This document shows positions 34,761 to 42,028 of a stretch of 64,000 nt of DNA, in pieces (within the stretch, counting starts at the first letter, position 1; every line of letters starts with the position of its first letter). The DNA lies in the NCBI RefSeq assembly GCF_000230895.2, contig NC_016604.1, positions 5,952,001 to 6,016,000 of the forward strand. Reading direction: 5' to 3'. The position numbers and the translations under genes are program-made. The DNA is from Mycolicibacterium rhodesiae NBB3 (GTDB taxonomy: Bacteria > Actinomycetota > Actinomycetes > Mycobacteriales > Mycobacteriaceae). The notes beneath the pieces were generated by a model that saw nothing but the letters and a program-made list of their open reading frames with translations, had not been told where the DNA came from and made no database searches.

Positions 34761-34774
34761 TGGCCAAAGGTCCC
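34761..34774. promoter_or_regulatory. DosR-type box, distal
   Basis: Minus strand GGGAC-CTTT-GGCCA. It is 22 bp, two helical turns, from the proximal box, the same spacing as in the pair at 29102-29137. Confidence 0.65.
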
Positions 34775-34958
34775 TCGCGCCGCCATCGGCGATGAGACGC
34801 GCTGCGGCTCACGTATGGCCGATGTCGTGGCCGCACAATCTGGCGCGTCTGATCGATGTGACGCCGAGGACCGAGCAGGCTTGCGGTGTCCATGTGGCTG
34901 GGGAACGCAATCATCAACTGACGTAACAAAATCCGCGATGGGTCGACGCGGTGTCGCC

Positions 34959-34986
34959 GGGCCCGGATCACTGTTGATCCGGGCCC
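34959..34986 (-). terminator. Strong hairpin terminator after the USP gene
   Basis: GGGCCCGGATCA (34959-34970), loop CTGT, TGATCCGGGCCC (34975-34986) form a perfect 12-bp stem with a tetraloop, 52 bp past the stop of the USP gene at 35038. There is no T-run, which is common for mycobacterial terminators. Confidence 0.7.
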
Positions 34987-35037
34987 AGCCGATACGCAAC
35001 AGCGTCCGCGGATGCCCGGCGCATCCGGGTTGAGTGC

Positions 35038-35931
35038 CTACTTCTGACGGGCCACGATCACCGGCATGCGCGCGGCCTGGGCTACGGCCGAACTCACCGA
35101 GCCCAGCAGCAATCCCGCGAAGCCGCCACGACCATGGCTGCCCACGACAGTCAGTTGCGCCTTCTCCGATTCCTCGAGCAGTCGATGAGCCGGGCTGTCC
35201 TGCGCAACGACGCGCCGGACGACGACATCCGGGTATCGCTCGCACCAGCCGGCCAGCCGTTGGGCAAGTTCCTCGTCAGCCTGTGTCGCTATGTCGCTGC
35301 GCGCGACGTCGTCGGGAAAGTCTGCGATGTTCATCCACGTGTGGACCGCGACCAGTTCGACGCCTCGGCGGCTGGCCTCGTCAAAAGCGATGGCCGTCGC
35401 CAGTTCCGACGCCGGTGACCCGTCGACACCGACCACGACCGGTGCTGCACTCGGGTAATCCATCAGCGGATCCTCATCATGGATCACGGCAACCGGGCAG
35501 TGCGCGTGATGAACGAGTCCGGAGCTGACCGAACCCAACAACAACCCCGTGACACCGCCCAAGCCACGGCATCCAACCACCACAAGTTCGGCGTCCTTGG
35601 ACATGTCGACCAGTGTCGACACCGCGCTTCCCGACACCACGCGTTGGTCGACGACCATTTTCGGGTTATCGGCAGTGGCGTCGAACACGAGGCCCAGCGC
35701 GTCTCCGACGACTTTCTGCGCGTGTTCTTCGCGCTCGTCTGTGTAGTAGGGGACGTCGACGAAGGATCCGAAGTCCGCAGTTGGTACGACGCTCACGACC
35801 GTGAGTGGGACGCCTCGCATCGAGGCCTCACGTGCTGCCCAGTCAGTCGCTACCCGTGATGCGGGCGAGCCGTCGACCCCGACGATGATGCCGTAGTGAT
35901 TGGTCTTTCCTAGCTCTGTCGCAGAAGTCAT
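35038..35931 (-). CDS. Two-domain universal stress protein (ATP-binding type)
   Basis: A 297-residue tandem USP with IIVGVDGSPASRVATDWAA and intact ATP loops GCRGLGGVTGLLLGS and GSHGRGGFAGLLLGS. ATG at 35931 follows AAGGAGAGAGCGA. The longer open frame upstream has no credible start. It is close in type to the USP at 29313. A DosR-type box lies 106 bp upstream inside the end of the preceding gene, so it may have its own start besides read-through from 36310. Confidence 0.92.
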   Translation of the reverse strand: MTSATELGKTNHYGIIVGVDGSPASRVATDWAAREASMRGVPLTVVSVVPTADFGSFVDVPYYTDEREEHAQKVVGDALGLVFDATADNPKMVVDQRVVSGSAVSTLVDMSKDAELVVVGCRGLGGVTGLLLGSVSSGLVHHAHCPVAVIHDEDPLMDYPSAAPVVVGVDGSPASELATAIAFDEASRRGVELVAVHTWMNIADFPDDVARSDIATQADEELAQRLAGWCERYPDVVVRRVVAQDSPAHRLLEESEKAQLTVVGSHGRGGFAGLLLGSVSSAVAQAARMPVIVARQK

Positions 35932-35997
35932 TCGCTCTCTCCTTGAGTCGCCGGGGATCGAACACTGCATCAAGCACGAGTTAACCTCTTCGCGACC

Positions 35998-36029
35998 CTC
36001 ACCCCAGGAGGAATTCGTCCTGAGGTGAG
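35998..36029. repeat. Inverted repeat at the end of the three-helix gene
   Basis: CTCACC (35998-36003) pairs with GGTGAG (36024-36029), and CAGGA (36005-36009) with TCCTG (36018-36022) around GGAATTCG. The hairpin covers the stop codon of the 35999-36310 gene and lies next to a DosR-type box. It could attenuate read-through or act as a binding site. Confidence 0.5.
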
Positions 36030-36310
36030 GTAGCCAAAAGTCCCTCCCGGTCGTGGCCATAGGCGCCGGTTGCGGACTGGGCCTCGGCCCGGCCGACTTC
36101 ATCTCGTTCGTCGGTGAGCAGGCGTCGGCTTCGATTGAGGGTCAGTGGAATCAAGTGGGCGGTGACTTTCGCAGTCGCTGCCAGCTCTTCATACACACGC
36201 GCGACGACGGTCTCGACCTCGACGGCCGGAAGCTGAGGAAATCTCTGGCGCAATGCCGAGACCACGGCGGTGAGTTCATCACTCGTCATCGATGGCGCCG
36301 TGACCGTCAT
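35999..36310 (-). CDS. Small three-helix-bundle protein
   Basis: A 103-residue protein. SDELTAVVSALRQRFPQLPAVEVETVVARVYEEL is the typical start of a small mycobacterial three-helix dimerisation domain, followed by an ALIPLTLNRSRRLL-type helix (VTAHLIPLTLNRSRRLLTD). The last 20 residues are unlike the family and are encoded across a hairpin and a DosR-type box. There is no ribosome site; a CAAAAT -10 six bases before the ATG suggests a leaderless mRNA. First gene of a pair with the USP at 35038-35931. Function unknown. Confidence 0.72.
   Translation of the reverse strand: MTVTAPSMTSDELTAVVSALRQRFPQLPAVEVETVVARVYEELAATAKVTAHLIPLTLNRSRRLLTDERDEVGRAEAQSATGAYGHDREGLLATSPQDEFLLG
36031..36044. promoter_or_regulatory. 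DosR-type box inside the upstream gene
   Basis: Minus strand GGGAC-TTTT-GGCTA, with a perfect first half. It overlaps the last codons of the three-helix gene and lies 106 bp before the USP ATG at 35931. The -10 candidate GAGGGT (36000-35995) puts the start about 6 bp further from the box than at the other promoters. Confidence 0.58.
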
Positions 36311-36345
36311 GCACCGATTTTGGGGACCGGCGAAACGGTCCGCAA

Positions 36346-36359
36346 TGGACCAAAGACCC
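36346..36359. promoter_or_regulatory. DosR-type box upstream of the three-helix gene
   Basis: Minus strand GGGTC-TTTG-GTCCA, one base off a full 5-4-5 palindrome in each half. Its centre is 42.5 bp from the ATG at 36310, and CAAAAT (36322-36317) lies between them at the -10 position. Confidence 0.65.
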
Positions 36360-36507
36360 GAAACAAGGGGTCATGGTTCTCGCTACTGTGCCCCGTTCCG
36401 CGCGGGCTCTCCGGGCGGTCGGGCGCCATCAGACACCACATGTGTGCCCGCAAGGCTCGATCGCCTCGGCATGAGAGCAAGCTCTCTGCTCTCGGCTCAC
36501 TCGCTTG

Positions 36508-36580
36508 TACCCCCGATGGGATTCGAACCCACGCTACCGCCGTGAGAGGGCGGCGTCCTAGGCCGCTAGACGACGGGGGC
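36508..36580 (-). tRNA. tRNA-Glu (CTC)
   Basis: Folds into a full cloverleaf: acceptor GCCCCCG with CGGGGGT, anticodon stem CCGCC/GGCGG around loop CTCTCAC (anticodon CTC), and T arm GTGGG-TTCGAAT-CCCAT. CCA is not encoded. Its 3' end faces the stress island. Confidence 0.95.
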
Positions 36581-36674
36581 CAGAACTATTTCCGGACAGC
36601 CAGCATAGCCCAGCGGATTATGCGGACCTAATCGCTTGAGACCGATGCTCCTCGCGCAAACGCTCATCGCGAAA

Positions 36675-36749
36675 TGGCTGGGGTACCAGGACTCGAACCT
36701 AGAATGGCTGAACCAGAATCAGCTGTGTTGCCAATTACACCATACCCCA
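36675..36749 (-). tRNA. tRNA-Gln (CTG)
   Basis: Cloverleaf with acceptor TGGGGTA/TACCCCA, anticodon stem GCTGA/TCAGC around TTCTGGT (anticodon CTG), discriminator G and an encoded CCA. It lies between gltX and tRNA-Glu, the same order as I recall in other mycobacteria. Confidence 0.95.
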
Positions 36750-36866
36750 TTGGCTGCCTGTAACCGCAGGTCACAAGCTGTTTTCGACCCTCTCAGGCAA
36801 TCGGCGGCACCGCCGTGCGTTGTATAGGGCCGACGTGCAGACTACCAAAGATTTTGCTGCCGCTTT

Positions 36867-38345
36867 TCACGCGTGCGCCGCCGCGGCGGCGGCGTGGTCT
36901 CGGCCCGCGCGTAGTCGGTTCAGGCTGCGGTCGCGGCCCAGTAGCTCGAGGGACTCGAACAGCGGAGGGCTGACGGTCGCTCCGGTCGCGGCGACCCGGA
37001 TCGGGCCGAACGCCTTGCGCGGCTTGAGCTCCAGATTCTCCAACAACGAGACCTTCAGCGCGTTTTCGATCGCGGCGGTCGTCCACTCCCCGACCTCGTC
37101 GAGTGCGGCCAGCGCTGCGTCCAGAACAGCAACCGCGTCATGACGCAGTTCTTTCGCCGCGGCCTTTTCGTCGAGGGCGAACTCCCCGTCGTCGAGGAAT
37201 TTCAGCAGGTCCCAGGCGTCACCGAGGACCACGATCCGGGTCTGCACCAGCCGCGCCGCCTCGGCGAACTGCGCACCGTCGAGCCCAGTGTCGTGGCCGT
37301 GGTCGGCGAAGAACGCCGCGAGCCGTGCAGTGAAATCCTCCTCGCTCAGTAGGCGGATGTGTTCGGCGTTGAGGGCGTCGGCCTTCTTCTGGTCGAATCG
37401 GGCGGGGTTGGAGTTGACGTCGACGACGTCGAAGGCCGCCACCATTTCCCCGAGGCTGAACACGTCGCGATCCTCGGCGATCCCCCACCCCAGCAGCGCC
37501 AGGTAGTTCAGCAGTCCCTCGGGAATGAAGCCGCGGTCGCGGTGGATGAAAAGATTGGACTGTGGATCGCGTTTGGACAGCTTCTTGTTGCCGTCCCCCA
37601 GAACGCTTGGCAGGTGAGCGAACTCGGGCACCCGTTCAGCGACGCCGATGCGTATCAGTGCCTGGTACAGCGCAATCTGGCGCGGTGTCGACGGCAGCAG
37701 ATCCTCGCCGCGCAACACATGCGTGATCTTCATCAGCGCATCGTCGACCGGATTGACCAAGGTGTACAACGGATCTCCGCTCGCGCGGGTCAGCGCGAAA
37801 TCGGGAACCACTTCCGCCGCGAACGTCGTCTCGCCGCGGACGAGGTCATTCCAGGTGATGTCCTCGGCGGGCATCCGGAGCCGAAGTACCGGCCTACGCC
37901 CTTCGTCGAGGAACGCGGCGCGCTGCGCGTCGGTGAGGTCGCGGTCGTAGTTGTCATAGCCCAGCTTGGGGTTCCGACCTGCCGCGACGTGGCGGGCCTC
38001 GACTTCCTCGGCTGTCGAGAACGCCTCGTAGGCATCACCGGATTCCTGTAACCGCGCCAACACATCGCGGTAGACGTCACCGCGTTCCGACTGCCGGTAC
38101 GGCGCGTACGGGCCGCCGATGTCAGGGCCCTCGTCGTAGTTCAGCCCCAACCAGCTCAGCGCGTCCAGCAGCGCCAGAAAGCTTTCCTCGCTGTCGCGCT
38201 CGGCATCGGTGTCCTCCAGCCGGAACACGAACGCCCCGCCGCAGTGGCGCGCGTACGCCCAGTTGAACAGCGCGGTGCGAATGAGACCGACGTGCGGTGT
38301 GCCGGTCGGCGACGGGCAGAAGCGCACCCGCATTCCGGTCGTCAT
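36867..38345 (-). CDS. gltX: Glutamyl-tRNA synthetase
   Basis: A 492-residue class I synthetase. The HIGH-type motif reads FCPSPTGTPHVGLIRTALFNW (near 8-28) and the KMSKS-type motif KKLSKRD lies near 248. The anticodon-binding helical domain follows. Mycobacteria lack a glutaminyl-tRNA synthetase as far as known, so this enzyme charges both tRNA-Glu and tRNA-Gln with glutamate, and GatCAB corrects the latter. It overlaps the FAH-family gene by 4 bp (ATGA at 38342-38345). Confidence 0.97.
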   Translation of the reverse strand: MTTGMRVRFCPSPTGTPHVGLIRTALFNWAYARHCGGAFVFRLEDTDAERDSEESFLALLDALSWLGLNYDEGPDIGGPYAPYRQSERGDVYRDVLARLQESGDAYEAFSTAEEVEARHVAAGRNPKLGYDNYDRDLTDAQRAAFLDEGRRPVLRLRMPAEDITWNDLVRGETTFAAEVVPDFALTRASGDPLYTLVNPVDDALMKITHVLRGEDLLPSTPRQIALYQALIRIGVAERVPEFAHLPSVLGDGNKKLSKRDPQSNLFIHRDRGFIPEGLLNYLALLGWGIAEDRDVFSLGEMVAAFDVVDVNSNPARFDQKKADALNAEHIRLLSEEDFTARLAAFFADHGHDTGLDGAQFAEAARLVQTRIVVLGDAWDLLKFLDDGEFALDEKAAAKELRHDAVAVLDAALAALDEVGEWTTAAIENALKVSLLENLELKPRKAFGPIRVAATGATVSPPLFESLELLGRDRSLNRLRAGRDHAAAAAAHA

Positions 38346-39130
38346 GACTTTCCTTTGCGGACAACTGGATTGGACAACGTTCCGATGCCTTCGATGGTGA
38401 CGTTGACGGTGTCACCGTCGTCGATCGGGCCGACGCCGTCGGGCGTACCCGTCAAAATGAGGTCACCGGGCAGCAGCGTCATCACCGCCGAAATCCATTC
38501 CACGATGGCACCGACGTCGTGAATCATCAGCGATGTCCGGCTGTTCTGTTTGGTTTCGCCGTTGACCTCGGTGCGCAACGCCAGATCGGATGGATCGAGA
38601 TCGGTGACGATCCACGGACCGACCGGACAGAACGTGTCGTGGCCCTTCGCCCGCGTCCACTGCCCATCTTTCTTCTGCTGATCGCGTGCCGAGACGTCGT
38701 TGCCGATCGTGTAGCCCAGGATGTTCTCCGCGGCGCGGGCGGCCGGAACGTCCTTGCACGGCCGGCCGATGACAACGGCGAGTTCACCCTCGAAGTGCAC
38801 CGGGTCGGCGTCGGCAGGCAGCTGGATGGGCACGTGCGGCCCGACGATGGCGGTGTTGGGTTTCATGAACATCACCGGGTCGGAGAAGTCTCCCCCACCC
38901 ATTTCGGCGACGTGCGCGGCGTAGTTCTTGCCGATGCACACCACCTTGCTGGCCAGGATGGGTGCGAGCAGACGCACGTCCGCCAGCGGCCATTCCCGTC
39001 CCGTGAAGGTGGGGGTCCCGAAGGGGTGCTCGGCAATCTCCTTGACGACCGCCTGCGTCGGGTCGTCTGGAGGACCTTCGATACTGACGAAGGCGACCCC
39101 GTCGGGGCTGGCGATACGTCCTAGTCGCAT
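38342..39130 (-). CDS. Fumarylacetoacetate hydrolase family protein
   Basis: A 262-residue FAH-fold enzyme, syntenic with Rv2993c. Metal and substrate motifs are visible: VVCIGKNYAAHVAEMGG, VHFEGELAVVIGRPC (the E.E metal pair), GNDVSARDQQKKDGQW and a final LTGTPDGVGPIDDGD. Relatives split or isomerise acylpyruvates and oxaloacetate-like compounds; the substrate here is not known. It precedes and overlaps gltX and is divergent from the MFS transporter. Confidence 0.9.
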   Translation of the reverse strand: MRLGRIASPDGVAFVSIEGPPDDPTQAVVKEIAEHPFGTPTFTGREWPLADVRLLAPILASKVVCIGKNYAAHVAEMGGGDFSDPVMFMKPNTAIVGPHVPIQLPADADPVHFEGELAVVIGRPCKDVPAARAAENILGYTIGNDVSARDQQKKDGQWTRAKGHDTFCPVGPWIVTDLDPSDLALRTEVNGETKQNSRTSLMIHDVGAIVEWISAVMTLLPGDLILTGTPDGVGPIDDGDTVNVTIEGIGTLSNPVVRKGKS

Positions 39131-39187
39131 TCGGACAGCCTAGTGGCCGCGATCATCGGTGCTGCGGCCGCTCCCGCGCCATCGATG

Positions 39188-39202
39188 TCTCAAATATTGA
39201 GA
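39188..39202. promoter_or_regulatory. AT-rich palindrome upstream of the MFS gene
   Basis: TCTCAA-ATA-TTGAGA is a perfect inverted repeat in an unusually AT-rich patch, 43 bp before the MFS GTG and 58 bp before the FAH gene start. A single TGAGA half-site recurs at 39219. It looks like an operator; the regulator is unknown. Confidence 0.5.
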
Positions 39203-39244
39203 ATGAAGTTCAGATATATGAGACGACCGTGCGAGCATGGGGTC

Positions 39245-40426
39245 GTGGAGACCGAGTCGATCAGCACCGCACGGCGCTGGTCGATGCTCGTCATCGCGCT
39301 GTTCGCGACGACGAGTGCCAATGTGTTCATCAACGGTGCGGCGTTCCTGATTCCGACCCTGCACAAGGAACGTGGGCTCGATCTCGCGGCCGCAGGGTTG
39401 CTGTCGTCGATGCCGAGCTTCGGGCTGGTGCTCACCTTCATCGCGTGGGGTTACATCGTCGACCGCGTCGGCGAACGCATCGTTCTGACTCTCGGTTCGG
39501 TACTCATTGCCGCGGCCGCGTTCGCGGCCGCCTCCGTGGATTCACTGTTCGCCGTCGGCACCTTCCTGTTTCTCGGCGGAATGGCAGCCGCGAGCAGCAA
39601 CTCGGCCAGCGGGCGGTTGGTGGTCGGTTGGTTTCCACCGGATCAGCGCGGATTGGTCATGGGCATCCGCCAGACCGCGACACCACTGGGAGTGGGTCTG
39701 GGCGCCTTGGTGATACCGCGCTTGGCCGAAAGTCATGGCATCTCGGTCGCCTTGCTGTTTCCCGCGGTGGTGTGCACGGTCTCCGCGGTGGTGTGCGCGT
39801 TCGGTGTGATCGATCCGCCGCGACCACCACGGTCGGAGGCATCGGCAGAACATCTCGCCAACCCTTACCGCACGTCGTCAGTGTTGACGCGCATCCACGC
39901 CGTCTCGGTGTTGCTCGTCGTGCCTCAGGGTGTGCTGTGGACGTTTGCACTCGCCTGGTTGATGACCGACCGCGGTTGGTCGGCGGCAGCTGCGGGAGCG
40001 CTGATCACCGCGACCCAGGTATTCGGCGCGATTGGCCGCATCGCCGCAGGACGCTGGTCTGATGTCGTCGGCTCGCGGCTGCGACCGATCCGCTCCATCG
40101 CGCTGGCGGCCGCAGCGGCCATGGGCCTGCTGGCGCTGACGGACTGGCTCAACACCCCGGTGAGTGTGGTGTTGATGATGATCGCGTCGGTGATCACCGT
40201 GTCCGACAACGGATTGGCCTTCACCGCGATCGCCGAGATCGCCGGACCGTTCTGGAGTGGGCGGGCCCTTGGCACGCAGAACACCAGCCAGCATCTGGCC
40301 ACGGCTGCCGCCGCACCGCTGTTCGGCGGACTGATCGGCGTCGCGGGCTATCCGGTCGCGTTCGCCGTGTCCGCACTGCTTCCGCTGTTCGCGATCCCGC
40401 TCGTGCCGGTTGATCAGGATCGTTGA
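39245..40426 (+). CDS. MFS transporter (Rv2994-like)
   Basis: A 393-residue major facilitator with about 12 membrane helices. Motif A-like residues lie between helices 2 and 3 (GYIVDRVGERIVL), and SGRLVVGWFPPDQRGLVMGIRQTATPLG is typical of organic-anion or drug MFS proteins. The substrate is unknown. GTG at 39245 was chosen; ATG at 39218 is the alternative and adds nine residues. Its 3' end overlaps the convergent membrane-protein gene by 13 bp. Confidence 0.85.
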   Translation: METESISTARRWSMLVIALFATTSANVFINGAAFLIPTLHKERGLDLAAAGLLSSMPSFGLVLTFIAWGYIVDRVGERIVLTLGSVLIAAAAFAAASVDSLFAVGTFLFLGGMAAASSNSASGRLVVGWFPPDQRGLVMGIRQTATPLGVGLGALVIPRLAESHGISVALLFPAVVCTVSAVVCAFGVIDPPRPPRSEASAEHLANPYRTSSVLTRIHAVSVLLVVPQGVLWTFALAWLMTDRGWSAAAAGALITATQVFGAIGRIAAGRWSDVVGSRLRPIRSIALAAAAAMGLLALTDWLNTPVSVVLMMIASVITVSDNGLAFTAIAEIAGPFWSGRALGTQNTSQHLATAAAAPLFGGLIGVAGYPVAFAVSALLPLFAIPLVPVDQDR

Positions 40427-41043
40427 ATGTCTTTGTGGTGCTGTCGCGGTAATACCAGCAACGCGGCCGCCAGGAAGCACAGCGCCCCGATGAACGTGCC
40501 GACGTTGGCCAGCACCGCGTCCACCGTCACATCGGACCCTGTGACAAATGCGCCCAGCGCGGACACCCCGAAGGCGATGCAGCCCAGCAGGTTTATCCAC
40601 TCCGCCTGCCAATCACGGGATTTCAGTTCGAAGATGCCGACCACCGCCGTCACCGCGACGACTCCGAGTACGGCGCTCACCAGAAACGCCAGCGACCCAA
40701 GGGCATCGGGCGCCCACACCAGTCGTCGCTCCCGCTTGACGGCATGCGCCCACAAGGCGGACCCGGTGCTGACGTTGAACAGGATCGTCCCGGCGAATTG
40801 CACGGCCGCCGAGTACCACCCGATCCGCAGCGGCATTCCCGACAACACCAGCTGCATCCACGCGGCGGTGGTGAAGAACCAGGAACCGATGAAGCACAGC
40901 AGGTTGGGCAGGCCGGCCCCGGTCGTCGCCGGCAGTCCGGGAATGGTCGCTATCGCAAACAACGAGGACCCGATTGCGAACAGCCAGCACTGCCGTCGAA
41001 GCGTCGCATAGCTGCGGCTAGAGAAGTGACGCGATCCGATCAC
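40414..41043 (-). CDS. Multi-span membrane protein of unknown function
   Basis: About 209 residues with some six hydrophobic helices (FAIGSSLFAIATIPGL, LLCFIGSWFFTTAAWMQLVL, ALGSLAFLVSAVLGVVAVTAVVGIF, VLANVGTFIGALCFLAAALLVL). No motif gives a function. The start is uncertain: GTG at 41043 overlaps the end of leuB by 26 bp. It lies directly downstream of leuB on the same strand and is likely co-transcribed. Confidence 0.65.
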   Translation of the reverse strand: MIGSRHFSSRSYATLRRQCWLFAIGSSLFAIATIPGLPATTGAGLPNLLCFIGSWFFTTAAWMQLVLSGMPLRIGWYSAAVQFAGTILFNVSTGSALWAHAVKRERRLVWAPDALGSLAFLVSAVLGVVAVTAVVGIFELKSRDWQAEWINLLGCIAFGVSALGAFVTGSDVTVDAVLANVGTFIGALCFLAAALLVLPRQHHKDIQRS

Positions 41044-42028
41044 CGATCTCCGTCGTCGACCGCGACTGGTCGCCGCGGGTGGCCAGATGCTGCTCCACTG
41101 CCTTGTCGATGCGGGCGGCCGCATCGACATGGCCCTCGTGGGAAAGCAGCAACGCGACCGACATGATGGCCGCCGTGGGATCGGCGACACCCTGCCCCGC
41201 GATGTCGGGGGCACTGCCGTGCACGGGTTCGAACATCGACGGATTCGTCCGCGTCGCATCGATGTTGCCGCTCGCCGCGAGCCCGATTCCGCCGCACACC
41301 GCGGCTGCCAGATCGGTGACGATGTCGCCGAACAGATTGTCGGTGACGATGACGTCGAACCGGCCCGGGTCGGTGACGAGGTGAATGGTCGCGGAGTCGA
41401 CGTGCTGATAGGCGATCTCCACGTCGGGATACTCCGCGCCGACCTCCTGCACGGTGCGCCACCACAGTGCGCCCGCATAGGTCAGGACGTTGTTCTTGTG
41501 CACCAGCGTCAACTGCTTGCGGCGCCGTCCGGCGCGTCTGAAGGCATCGTGCACGACCCGTCGCACGCCGAACGCGGTGTTGACGCTCACCTCGGTCGCG
41601 ATCTCGTGGGGAGTGCCCGCACGGATCGCCCCACCGGTCCCGGTGTAGGGACCTTCGGTGCCTTCGCGGACCACGACGAAGTCGATCTCCGGGTCTCCGG
41701 CGAGCGGACTGCTGACCCCCGGATAAAGTCGGGCCGGACGCAGATTGATGTGGTGGTCGAGTTCGAACCGGATCCGCAGCAGCAGACCGCGTTCCAACAC
41801 ACCGCTGGGCACCGACGGATCGCCGATCGCGCCGAGCAGGATCACGTCGTGCGCGCGAAGTTCCTCGAGCACGGATTCGGGCAGTACCTCGCCGCTGGCG
41901 TGATACCGCTTCGCCCCGAGGTCGTAGTGGGTCTTGTCCACGCCGGGTAAGACGGCATCGAGCACCTTGACCGCCTCGCCGACGACCTCCGGGCCGATAC
42001 CGTCACCCGCGATGATCGCCAGTTTCAC
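41018..42028 (-). CDS. leuB: 3-isopropylmalate dehydrogenase
   Basis: A 336-residue NAD-dependent beta-decarboxylating dehydrogenase, third step of the leucine branch. The N-terminus LAIIAGDGIGPEVVGEAVKVL, the substrate arginine region LLLRIRFELDHHINLRPARLYPG and the metal and cofactor motifs VTDNLFGDIVTDLAAAV and EPVHGSAPDIAGQG are present. Its ATG overlaps the serA stop (ATGA at 42025-42028). Confidence 0.97.
   Translation of the reverse strand: MKLAIIAGDGIGPEVVGEAVKVLDAVLPGVDKTHYDLGAKRYHASGEVLPESVLEELRAHDVILLGAIGDPSVPSGVLERGLLLRIRFELDHHINLRPARLYPGVSSPLAGDPEIDFVVVREGTEGPYTGTGGAIRAGTPHEIATEVSVNTAFGVRRVVHDAFRRAGRRRKQLTLVHKNNVLTYAGALWWRTVQEVGAEYPDVEIAYQHVDSATIHLVTDPGRFDVIVTDNLFGDIVTDLAAAVCGGIGLAASGNIDATRTNPSMFEPVHGSAPDIAGQGVADPTAAIMSVALLLSHEGHVDAAARIDKAVEQHLATRGDQSRSTTEIGDRIASLL

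Larger units (their letters stand above)
34688..35037. other. 350-bp intergenic stretch
   Basis: This gap holds a GAACCT -10 candidate (34715-34710, minus strand), two DosR-type boxes (34739-34774) and, after about 180 bp with no gene or repeat I can support, a strong hairpin (34959-34986) behind the USP gene at 35038-35931. Confidence 0.6.
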
